The notes under the pieces were generated by a model. It had not been told where the DNA came from. It saw only the letters and a program-made list of their open reading frames with translations, and did not search any database. A stretch of 64,000 nt of DNA from an uncultured Allorhizobium sp. (GTDB lineage: Bacteria; Pseudomonadota; Alphaproteobacteria; Rhizobiales; Rhizobiaceae), in assembly GCA_958439205.1 (NCBI GenBank), contig OY288189.1, positions 3,239,001 to 3,303,000 on the forward strand, given 5' to 3'. Numbering within the stretch: position 1 is the first letter of the stretch; each line of letters begins with the position of its first letter. Position numbers and translations under genes: made by a program. Positions 41,327 through 47,940 of this stretch are shown one piece after another.

Positions 41327-42478
41327 TCAATTTCCCTCGTTTGTCTCAACCCGCGCCGCCACGCTGGATTTTGAGACACTTTCGCTGTTTTCGGATTTGT
41401 CGAGCCGTGAGAATGCGTTCTCACGCAGACGCGTCTTGTTCGCTTTTTCAATGTAGATTTGAGCCGTGCGGAGGTTCGTCCATCCGAAGATGGCGCACAG
41501 CTCGATTGCTGTAGATCCGCTCTCGGCGAGCGCGATAGCCGCCGCCTTCCTCAAACCGTGAGCCGAGCAATGCAGCAATCCGGCTGCGGTGCACCAGGAG
41601 GAAAAGGCGTTGCCAAAGCTCTCTATGGTGTAGCCCGCACCTCGATTCGTGCAGATGAATGTGGAGCCCGTGGCACCCGCCGCCTCAAGTGCCTGAACGG
41701 CTTCCTTGGTCAGTCTGGCCTCGATCTCCACCGGATAGAGATTGCGCCCTTTGTGGGCAGTAAAGCGCACCCAGGTTTGCCCATTCCTCTTGAACTGATG
41801 ACGCGGTCCTATTTGGCAGACATCGGAGCGACGGGCTCCGATCGAAATCATAAGCTCTAGCGCCAGGCGCGGCACACTGCCCATGGGCCAGTAGGCTCGA
41901 AAGGCTTGAAGCTCTTCGGACGTCCAGGTGTGAAACCCGCCCTTCTTCCGGTTGATCGGCTCGATGCCGATCGCTGGATTGAACGACGCGAGCGGCGGGC
42001 TCTGTTTCATTGCCCAGTTGAAGACAGCCTTTAGCACCTTCACCAACTTGTCGGCAGCGCCCGGAGTTGCCTTTCTCGCGAGCTGGCTCCGCTCCATATC
42101 CTCTTTACGGTACTTCTTATATGGGAGCGCGCCGGCAGTTTCCGCGAATCGGTAGAGCACGCTCCGTTTGTCCGCCTGCGTCGCAGGGTCCATTCGCTTG
42201 AACGCTGTCGAGCGGAAATACTGATCGAACAGCCAATCGAACGTCTCATGTCGCGGCGGCGGAGTTTCTTTCGGAGCTGCGGCAGCCTCTCCGCGCAGCT
42301 CCGCCAGCGCGGCCCAATACTCATCCATGAAGGCTTGAGTGATATCGCCGTTGGCGTTCAGGGGTGGCTGCAAGAGCCTCTTCTTTACAGGCCGTCCGCC
42401 TACCTCGAGGCGGACGTAATATCGATCGTTCCCAGCCCGATCAGGATCGTAGACCAGGTAGCGCAACTTGATCTTCAT
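41327..42478 (-). CDS. Tyrosine-type site-specific recombinase/integrase
   Basis: A 383-residue integrase of the type that uses tRNA genes. An N-terminal arm-binding region and a core-binding SAM-like domain (about 75-165, FDWLFDQYFRS) precede the catalytic domain. Catalytic residues are an arginine in GARRSDVC (216/217), H307 and R310 in SAHGLRKA, W333 in the usual His/Trp position (FGWTN), and nucleophile Y342 (AQIYIEK). The stop lies 26 bp inside attL. Its start overlaps the stop of the Xis-like gene, so the two are co-transcribed. Transcription runs out of the element across attL. Confidence 0.95.
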   Translation of the reverse strand: MKIKLRYLVYDPDRAGNDRYYVRLEVGGRPVKKRLLQPPLNANGDITQAFMDEYWAALAELRGEAAAAPKETPPPRHETFDWLFDQYFRSTAFKRMDPATQADKRSVLYRFAETAGALPYKKYRKEDMERSQLARKATPGAADKLVKVLKAVFNWAMKQSPPLASFNPAIGIEPINRKKGGFHTWTSEELQAFRAYWPMGSVPRLALELMISIGARRSDVCQIGPRHQFKRNGQTWVRFTAHKGRNLYPVEIEARLTKEAVQALEAAGATGSTFICTNRGAGYTIESFGNAFSSWCTAAGLLHCSAHGLRKAAAIALAESGSTAIELCAIFGWTNLRTAQIYIEKANKTRLRENAFSRLDKSENSESVSKSSVAARVETNEGN

Positions 42479-42735
42479 CAGGCCACCAGGCTGTCAAACG
42501 GATTTGGACCATCTTCAGGCGGCGGTGACGATGCATCGCGCATCGCCACCCATGCCTCGCGAACGGCTTCCGCATCCCACAAGACCACGCCATCCGCCCG
42601 GACAGGTGCCGGCATGCGCTTTTCCTTCACCCACCCGTCAAATTTGGATGGTGAAACGCCGACGCTTGCCGCCGCCTCCTCACGCCGCAGCGCAAAGCGC
42701 GGAACCGTTAACTCTCTCAGGCTGGAACGGGCCAT
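42478..42735 (-). CDS. AlpA/excisionase-like DNA-binding protein
   Basis: An 85-residue basic protein with a MerR/AlpA-type winged helix: RREEAAASVGVSPSKFDGWV is the helix-turn-helix and KRMPAPVRADGVVLW the wing, as in proteins that read a key residue from a DNA address. Position directly upstream of, and overlapping, the integrase fits a recombination directionality factor or activator of int. Confidence 0.75.
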   Translation of the reverse strand: MARSSLRELTVPRFALRREEAAASVGVSPSKFDGWVKEKRMPAPVRADGVVLWDAEAVREAWVAMRDASSPPPEDGPNPFDSLVA

Positions 42736-42738
42736 CCG

Positions 42739-43446
42739 TCACCCCCTTCCTACGTTCTCTCGGGAGATACCGATGGAGATCTCTCCGAGGCGATCGGAAG
42801 CGAACTCAAGTCGGTCGCGTCCGAGCTGCAACGCCCGCTCCAAAGCAGACACATCATGAATGAGAGGATTGCCCGCCAGCCCGTCTGCAACGATCGAAAG
42901 GGTCTTGAGGGCAAGGCATAGGATTCCGTCCACCTGAGTGACGCAGTCGTCAATCTGCCAGATATCCTCACGGCGAGGGCTCTGGCGGCTGATTCCGGCC
43001 AGGTCGCGGACAAAGAAGGCGTTGGCTGCCTTGATCAGCGGGAAAGCCGTCTCATGATCGCCCATCTCGAATTCCTCCAGCCCGAGCTTTAGCGCCGCGC
43101 GCGCAGTCCGTTCATTCTCGGCTGGACCGTTCCAGTTGCGAATTGCCTCCATGGGCGGCTCGTAGGTTTCCGCAGCGAGACTGTCCGGAGGATCGCCCAC
43201 TGCCGGAGCACGATCGCCAAACTGCACTTTCGCGCCTCGATACTGCACGATCAGAGACAAAAGACCGGGAGCCGCCTGTCCATCCGAGGTCGGCTCCCGG
43301 TCAGTCGCGGCCGGCGCGTTTGCGGCGACATTGCCGGCGGCGAATGTGCTCCGCACGAGTTTCAGCGCGGAAATCAGGTCGTCTGTCTTTTCGACGACGG
43401 ACAAGCTTGCGGCGTGGGCCGCATTTGATGTATGAAGACTGTGCAT
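42739..43446 (-). CDS. Hypothetical protein, first gene of the int operon
   Basis: A 235-residue soluble protein of unknown function with a good ribosome-binding site (AAAGGG before the ATG). It looks helical after residue 100 (ERTARAALKLGLEEFEMGDH; DDCVTQVDGILCLALKTLS), with a disordered Ala/Pro-rich part before that. It stops 3 bp before the Xis-like gene, so it is the first gene of the operon with xis and int. No family recognised. Confidence 0.65.
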   Translation of the reverse strand: MHSLHTSNAAHAASLSVVEKTDDLISALKLVRSTFAAGNVAANAPAATDREPTSDGQAAPGLLSLIVQYRGAKVQFGDRAPAVGDPPDSLAAETYEPPMEAIRNWNGPAENERTARAALKLGLEEFEMGDHETAFPLIKAANAFFVRDLAGISRQSPRREDIWQIDDCVTQVDGILCLALKTLSIVADGLAGNPLIHDVSALERALQLGRDRLEFASDRLGEISIGISRENVGRG

Positions 43447-43468
43447 TGTTGATCCCTTTCCATGGGGT

Positions 43469-43512
43469 TAGGAAAAGCCGACGCTGGTTCTCAGGCCTGA
43501 GCGTCGGCTTTT
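43469..43512 (-). terminator. Terminator overlapping the 3' end of the small RHH-like gene
   Basis: AAAAGCCGACGCT (43473-43485) pairs perfectly with AGCGTCGGCTTTT (43500-43512). On the minus strand it is followed by TTTTCC. The first arm lies in the last codons of the 58-residue gene, separating it from the xis-int operon. On the plus strand it is also T-flanked. Confidence 0.8.
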
Positions 43513-43667
43513 TTCGTTTCCGTCTCTTTTTTCAATCCGACTTCGACCAGCTGACGCAGCGCTTTCGCCCGCGAACCCATCCGGTTGTCGAAACGGTAGT
43601 CATCGACGCGGCGAAGCAGCGATGGCTCAAACATCACTGGCACGCGCTCGCTCTTTAATTCACTCAT
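43491..43667 (-). CDS. Ribbon-helix-helix-like small regulator
   Basis: A 58-residue protein: SERVPVMFEPSLLRRVDDYR has the strand then helix pattern of Arc/CopG-type repressors, followed by GSRAKALRQLVEVGL as the second helix, with a charged tail. The ATG at 43667 has GGAGGTGGCC before it; the frame extends upstream to 43712 but that part overlaps the operator. It is divergent from a second protein with the same N-terminal pattern. Probably an autoregulated repressor of the element. Confidence 0.72.
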   Translation of the reverse strand: MSELKSERVPVMFEPSLLRRVDDYRFDNRMGSRAKALRQLVEVGLKKETETKKADAQA

Positions 43668-43676
43668 GGCCACCTC

Positions 43677-43701
43677 CAATAGATGGAACTTCCATCTATT
43701 G
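43677..43701. promoter_or_regulatory. Palindromic operator, copy 1
   Basis: AATAGATGGAA and TTCCATCTATT flank a central C (43678-43700), extended by a C/G pair on each side: a perfect 25-bp palindrome. It lies 10 bp upstream of the 58-residue regulator's ATG, where a bound repressor would block it. Confidence 0.85.
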
Positions 43702-43731
43702 AAAACTGGCACAACTTGGCAAACGAGTCAA

Positions 43732-43756
43732 CAATAGATGGAAGTTCCATTTATTG
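43732..43756. promoter_or_regulatory. Palindromic operator, copy 2
   Basis: The same 25-bp palindrome with one arm substitution (AATAGATGGAA-G-TTCCATTTATT at 43733-43755). Its centre is 55 bp from that of copy 1, about five helical turns, so both sites face the same side of the DNA and could be bridged. Confidence 0.85.
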
Positions 43757-43802
43757 CTGATAAGCCTGAAGTGCGTTATCCCACTCGCAAGCGGAGGCGG
43801 TG

Positions 43803-44411
43803 ATGAGTGAAGAGCTAAAAACGATCAAATTTCAGCTGATGCTTGCGCCCTCAGAGGCTCAAGCAATCGACGATTGGGGCTTTTCACACCGGATCAGAAC
43901 TAGAGCAGAAGCGATCCGGCGACTGTGTCAGATCGGGATCGTTGCCAATCGCTACCTTGAAAAAGTCAGCAAAATCCGGCCAGAGATGCGCGATTCCGTT
44001 GGCGAGATAATCGACGCTATCCATAGCGAGACAGAGGTCTACTCCGAGCGGTGGCTCATTCAGCAACTGTTGGACGTGCACGAGAACACAGTTGAACTCA
44101 GCTTCCTACTAGAGGATCTCGCCGAGATAACGACGGCCTTGGGCGAGGGCGAAAGTGTCGATACCGCCGTTGCGAACGCAGCTAAGCTTGAAGCAAAACG
44201 AGCCGCCGCGTTCAAGAAGTGGCGAACAGGGATGGACAACATCAAAGCCATGAGCCTGGATTTTCCTCAGGCGGCGGCTGACAAAGGCTCTGAAACGCCT
44301 GATGTACCCAACGACGAAAGCCGGGAATGGGATTGGGAAAACAGTCAAACCGACAGGCCGCAGCCCGTCGAGAAGTCGACAAAGCAGACAGGCAAGCGCC
44401 AAAAACGTTGA
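43803..44411 (+). CDS. Ribbon-helix-helix-like protein with long helical C-terminus
   Basis: A 202-residue protein divergent from the 58-residue regulator. The N-terminus (TIKFQLMLAPSEAQAIDDWG then IRTRAEAIRRLCQIGIV) repeats the strand-helix-helix pattern. A helical middle follows, and the tail after residue 150 is polar and probably disordered, ending KSTKQTGKRQKR. The ATG at 43803 has GGAGG 6 nt upstream; the overlapping GTG at 43800 is less likely. Its control region holds two copies of a shared operator. Confidence 0.68.
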   Translation: MSEELKTIKFQLMLAPSEAQAIDDWGFSHRIRTRAEAIRRLCQIGIVANRYLEKVSKIRPEMRDSVGEIIDAIHSETEVYSERWLIQQLLDVHENTVELSFLLEDLAEITTALGEGESVDTAVANAAKLEAKRAAAFKKWRTGMDNIKAMSLDFPQAAADKGSETPDVPNDESREWDWENSQTDRPQPVEKSTKQTGKRQKR

Positions 44412-44497
44412 CACCCCGGCCCCCATATTCTGATGTCCAATAAGCTCATGTTTTCGGACGTCAGAACCGATTGTTGAGCCGCTCAGGTCCATCGCCA

Positions 44498-44686
44498 ATG
44501 AAGATCCCGAAACTTCCGCGCTCACTCATCACTCACTACGCAGCGCTCGCGAAATCCGAGCAGGTGGCGATCGAGATCAAGGTGGACGGCGCATCCTTTC
44601 GCATCACGCCTTTCGACGGCCAGGACGAGACGCGCACCGGCCACGGCAAACAATGCGGCCGCGCCGAGATCGATCTGGATCTGTAG
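44498..44686 (+). CDS. Small protein, tandem paralogue A
   Basis: A 62-residue protein beginning MKIPKLPRSLITHYAALAKS. It is paralogous to the next gene over about 40 residues: both share the MKIP-LP-S...HYAA-AK-E opening and a -R---PFD motif. After PFDG it continues with a polar tail. No family recognised. Confidence 0.65.
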   Translation: MKIPKLPRSLITHYAALAKSEQVAIEIKVDGASFRITPFDGQDETRTGHGKQCGRAEIDLDL

Positions 44687-44702
44687 TGGACAGGAACAGC
44701 AA

Positions 44703-44900
44703 ATGAAGATCCCCCGGCTCCCGAAATCGACGCTCAGCCATTATGCAGCGATCGCCAAAGCTGAGGGCATTGCAATCGAGTTGATGATCGAGGGGTTCCG
44801 CCTGCGCATCGTACCCTTCGACGCCGAGATCGAAGCCCGTCTTGGCACGAAGAATGGCGAGACTGAACAGCTGCCCAGCGGCGGCCTCAAGCCTTGGTGA
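44703..44900 (+). CDS. Small protein, tandem paralogue B
   Basis: A 65-residue protein beginning MKIPRLPKSTLSHYAAIAKA, a diverged tandem copy of the previous gene 16 bp upstream. Predicted helix then two strands (IAIELMIEGFRLRIVPF). The final TGA overlaps a GTG that probably starts the next gene. Confidence 0.65.
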   Translation: MKIPRLPKSTLSHYAAIAKAEGIAIELMIEGFRLRIVPFDAEIEARLGTKNGETEQLPSGGLKPW

Positions 44901-45679
44901 TTCCTGTGAGCAACTTGCGAAAGCGAGAGAACGACACCCATTCCTTAAGCATAAAAATTGCCCTCGCCGCTCTGGCGATGGTTCTTACAGCGATTATGGT
45001 AACAGCGGTTGTATCAGCTGGACTGTCTTTTCGATCGATTGATCAAGGCTGGGCGACACTAATTGCAGGCCTCCTAGGCTTTGGTGCGATCGCCTTTCAA
45101 ACGAACAAAGGATTCGAGAACCTTCGCCGCTCTGCGGTTGAGCAAGCGGAGGCGAATCGAGAGGCCCGCGAACATCAAGCTTCCCTCCATACCCGGCTAG
45201 AGCTGGAACGTGAGCTTCGAAACAAGAAAGCATTGGCAGGTGCTTTGGCTGCTGAACTCACTGTGGTTTCAGGGCAGGTCGCAAAGCGGCTTCCTTTTTT
45301 GCGTGTCCAGCGGAAAGTCTACAAAGACATCATCGGAACCGACAAGGCCAATGTCGCCGACTTATCAAGTCAGCTTCCAGCCTTTCAGGCTCCCATCTAT
45401 CTCCAGAGCATCGGGCAGCTGGCTCTTCTTGGTCCTTCTACAGCACACGATGTGGTCGACATATACACCACTCTATTGACCAAGCCGAGCGGTCCCACCG
45501 ACACTCTCACAGGTGACCAGATCGCCATGCTGTTTGAGGCGTGGGAGACGGTCTACACCGCGTGGCTCTCGGATCAGGATTTTGTCTTCAAGCGGCTTAT
45601 GGCCATAGTGGGAGACCAGCCCGATCCAGGGGCGCTATATGACTTCCGCAAGGGTAAAAGCTCATCCGCCGCCGTCTAA
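44897..45679 (+). CDS. Membrane-anchored hypothetical protein
   Basis: About 260 residues. Two hydrophobic helices near the N-terminus (IALAALAMVLTAIMVTAVV and GWATLIAGLLGFGAIAF) are followed by a charged coiled-coil-like stretch (about 75-115) and a soluble C-terminal region. The GTG at 44897 overlaps the stop of the upstream paralogue; TTG 44894 and GTG 44906 are alternatives. The layout, two helices plus a coiled coil facing the cytoplasm, recurs in other cargo genes of the element. Confidence 0.6.
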   Translation: MIPVSNLRKRENDTHSLSIKIALAALAMVLTAIMVTAVVSAGLSFRSIDQGWATLIAGLLGFGAIAFQTNKGFENLRRSAVEQAEANREAREHQASLHTRLELERELRNKKALAGALAAELTVVSGQVAKRLPFLRVQRKVYKDIIGTDKANVADLSSQLPAFQAPIYLQSIGQLALLGPSTAHDVVDIYTTLLTKPSGPTDTLTGDQIAMLFEAWETVYTAWLSDQDFVFKRLMAIVGDQPDPGALYDFRKGKSSSAAV

Positions 45680-45735
45680 TTCCGCCAGTTGCCGAGACCG
45701 CTAATTAGCCCACCAACTGCGGAAGTTCCGAAGCC
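45671..45735. repeat. Degenerate copy of the 19-bp palindrome array
   Basis: Starting at the stop of the upstream gene, segments matching the array at 52594-52688 recur: TAATTCCGCCAGT at 45677-45689, TTAGCCCACC at 45705-45714, and ACTGCGGAAGTTCCGAAGC at 45717-45735. The junction TTAGCC(C)ACCAACTGCGGAA is shared with positions 52604-52622 apart from one inserted base. Confidence 0.55.
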
Positions 45736-45746
45736 GGAAAAGATCG

Positions 45747-45995
45747 TCAGCTTCGTACCTTCGCGCGCGAAATTATCTCGTCGATCGCATTGCCATCGGT
45801 CGGCAAGTCGGAGAAGGCGAGGTCGAGCGCCACTCGATCCCATACCTTGCGCCCATCAACGCGCTTTGGCCTCGGCATGCGACCATCAGCCACCAATTCG
45901 TCGAACTTAGTCGTACCGACACCGATGTAGCGCGCCGCCACCTCACGGGCCATTCCTCGGGGCGGATAGGCGATGCCATCAAGGCGCTGGGACAT
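45747..45995 (-). CDS. Second AlpA-like helix-turn-helix protein
   Basis: An 82-residue protein of the same type as the int-linked one: MAREVAARYIGVGTTKFDEL is the helix-turn-helix and GRMPRPKRVDGRKVWDR the wing. The ATG at 45995 has GGAG 8 nt upstream; the frame extends to 46025. It stands alone on the minus strand between plus-strand genes. Perhaps a transcriptional activator of the element. Confidence 0.7.
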   Translation of the reverse strand: MSQRLDGIAYPPRGMAREVAARYIGVGTTKFDELVADGRMPRPKRVDGRKVWDRVALDLAFSDLPTDGNAIDEIISRAKVRS

Positions 45996-46110
45996 AAATT
46001 GGTCTCCGCTGAAAGCCTGCCGCACTGAATTGATCCACCCTCAGGGCGCCGAGGACGCCGGCCTTGCCGATCGCGACGCGCACTGTATTCTTCGGAGGTC
46101 CGATGTACAC

Positions 46111-46129
46111 GGTGGTAAAATTGACCACC
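46111..46129. promoter_or_regulatory. Inverted repeat upstream of the 193-residue membrane protein gene
   Basis: GGTGGT and ACCACC around a 7-bp AT-rich centre lie 17 bp before the ATG at 46146. Possible operator. Confidence 0.35.
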
Positions 46130-46145
46130 TTCGCGAGGTGTAAAT

Positions 46146-46727
46146 ATGACCGACCGACTGGATACAGCTCAAATCGACGATGATTCCGTTTTCGTCGAGA
46201 AATGGAGCGATCCCGGCCGCCGCGAACGTTACCAATATCATGCCCGTGAGAAGTACGAGTTCTACAAGTCGGCCAGGGAATGGACCTTCAAGGCGAACGT
46301 CGACTACGGAAAATGGCTTGTGGCATCAGGACTCCTCGTTCACGGCGCTGGCCTTTACGCACTGAACGCTCTCAGGGATGCGGCGATCCAACCGGAGGTG
46401 CATCTTGCCCTCCTAGAAGCCGCCAAGTGGCATGTTGCAGGCATCGCCTTCGTGCTAATTGCAGGACTTATGGCCTGGCTGAACTTTCAGGCAGCAGCAA
46501 TGATTTATCACGAGTGGGCCAACCCGCTCATGGTTCACAGGACCGATGTGACCCCGACAGAACTTCCAAAGCGGGACGCGGTCGGAGCCACTCGATTGTC
46601 TTCAATTCTGTTCGGAGCGCTGGCGCTTTGGGCGTTCGTGGCGAGCGCGGCAACAGTGTTTCCAGCACTTCAGGAGGCGCTGCGAACAGCACCAGCCGCT
46701 GAATCCGACATGCTGAAACCCCGCTAA
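46146..46727 (+). CDS. Membrane protein of unknown function
   Basis: A 193-residue protein with GAGGTG before the ATG. A charged N-terminal 60 residues precede about three hydrophobic segments (KWLVASGLLVHGAGLYAL; WHVAGIAFVLIAGLMAWLNF; SSILFGALALWAFVASAATVF). No family recognised. Confidence 0.7.
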   Translation: MTDRLDTAQIDDDSVFVEKWSDPGRRERYQYHAREKYEFYKSAREWTFKANVDYGKWLVASGLLVHGAGLYALNALRDAAIQPEVHLALLEAAKWHVAGIAFVLIAGLMAWLNFQAAAMIYHEWANPLMVHRTDVTPTELPKRDAVGATRLSSILFGALALWAFVASAATVFPALQEALRTAPAAESDMLKPR

Positions 46728-46747
46728 TTTTGCTTTAGTGATCCGAA

Positions 46748-47041
46748 ATGAGAGAGAAACCACACATCATAAAGGCCCTCAACATCCTGTTTGGTGTGGG
46801 CGGCTCGTTCACGCCGACAAGTCGGCTTGCGGGAATAACCGAGGGCATGGCGGTCACTCTTTGCGAGAGGGGGTATGCAGAACGCGCAGCGGCTTCTGGG
46901 ATCCGCAAAGAGTGGTCGTATCGCTTAAGCGCAGAAGGTAGAGCAGCCCGCCTCGAAAAGACCGTAGCTGGCCGAACTCCCCTCGCCCAACTACCGGAGC
47001 GGGTGCAGCGGCTACCGGACAGGTTGAAGCCCTTCAAGTGA
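46748..47041 (+). CDS. Hypothetical protein, possible winged helix
   Basis: A 97-residue basic protein 20 bp after the membrane protein gene. The pattern of helices with ITEGMAVTLCERGYAERAAASGIRKEWSYRLSAEG removed of its middle, that is a recognition-like helix, a turn, then YRLSAEGRAARL, resembles small winged-helix proteins that end in a LT-x-x-G wing. No clear ribosome-binding site. No family assigned. Confidence 0.5.
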   Translation: MREKPHIIKALNILFGVGGSFTPTSRLAGITEGMAVTLCERGYAERAAASGIRKEWSYRLSAEGRAARLEKTVAGRTPLAQLPERVQRLPDRLKPFK

Positions 47042-47143
47042 GCATCGTTATCCACCGGACGAGGCGCATATAGGCCTGCCATGAATTTTTAATGACATGA
47101 TTGACCGCAGGTCAGCCTTTTGAGAAAAGATCACTCGACCGTG

Positions 47144-47167
47144 CCCCCGCAGCGCTAACTGCGGGGG
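47144..47167 (-). other. Perfect hairpin downstream of the 26-codon gene
   Basis: CCCCCGCAG (47144-47152), a 6-nt loop, CTGCGGGGG (47159-47167). It starts 18 bp beyond the stop of the 26-residue frame on the minus strand. With no T tract it is more likely an RNA stabiliser or a Rho-type end than an intrinsic terminator. Confidence 0.5.
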
Positions 47168-47184
47168 CGGCGGTCATGCGTTCA

Positions 47185-47265
47185 TCAAAACCAGCCGAAT
47201 GCTTTTGCGAGGCTCAAGGCTGCGATGATGAGAGTGATGACCGCCATGGCCTGATCGAAGGTCAT
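47185..47265 (-). CDS. 26-residue hydrophobic peptide
   Basis: A 27-codon frame beginning MTFDQAMAVITLIIAALS and ending LAKAFGWF, one transmembrane helix with an aromatic end. A GGAGG element stands 7 nt before the ATG. Candidates include a type I toxin-like peptide or a small regulator of a membrane protein; nothing else in the sequence decides. It was too short for routine calling. Confidence 0.55.
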   Translation of the reverse strand: MTFDQAMAVITLIIAALSLAKAFGWF

Positions 47266-47505
47266 GGCGGGCCTCCTGCCCTGGTTGCGTTGGAGGCAAT
47301 TCCGATTCGGTTTTGCTGTTCCAACTGGACAGGATTTCACAGAGGTTCGCGACAGCGCAAAGACAGTTTGATGTAACTTTCATGACAGTTGATTTTCGCT
47401 GTTCATGATCAGGAAGAATGCCTTCGGCAGATTATGTGCACGGCTGCTGCACTCCCCCCCTACATCCTGATACGCTTGGCAATCGCCAACATCGGGAGGT
47501 ACGCC

Positions 47506-47733
47506 ATGGGCCCCAGCATAAACTACAATCACCGCCACAAGGCCGGGGACTTCATCACATCGACAGACGGTCAGATCACTGTCGGTGACGTTCGGAATGC
47601 AATCGCTCATCTGTCTGATGATGCCGAAGTGTTTCTCGGCGCTTGTGACTGCGGCTGCATCCTCGAACTTTCCGGTTTCAAGGACCGGACGGGCGCAATC
47701 AGCTTCAACATAAGATGTCGAGAACTGGATTAA
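47506..47733 (+). CDS. Small hypothetical protein
   Basis: A 75-residue soluble protein with GGGAGG before the ATG at 47506 (the frame extends upstream to 47389 without a signal). An acidic central helix (VGDVRNAIAHLSDDAEVFLG) and three cysteines (ACDCGC) are the visible features. No family recognised. Confidence 0.6.
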   Translation: MGPSINYNHRHKAGDFITSTDGQITVGDVRNAIAHLSDDAEVFLGACDCGCILELSGFKDRTGAISFNIRCRELD

Positions 47734-47802
47734 CCTTCCTCCCTTGCATCGGCTATTACCGCCCGCATTTGCTTTCCGGAGGCAAACTCAACAAAATCAA
47801 CG

Positions 47803-47828
47803 TGTTTCACCTAGAGAAACGTGAAACA
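47803..47828. promoter_or_regulatory. Inverted repeat made of two parS half-sites
   Basis: TGTTTCAC at 47803-47810 and GTGAAACA at 47821-47828 are the exact left and right halves of the chromosomal ParB site TGTTTCACGTGAAACA, here separated by 10 bp. It lies upstream of the DUF6161-like gene. Confidence 0.4.
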
Positions 47829-47940
47829 TCAACTAGTATCGGCTGCGCTGTCGGGTTCACGACCGCGAACCAGTGAGGCGTCCACTCGTTTGCGAGGAAG
47901 CGCCGAACCCCAATATTGTGGCCTTAAGGGATCGCTCTTG

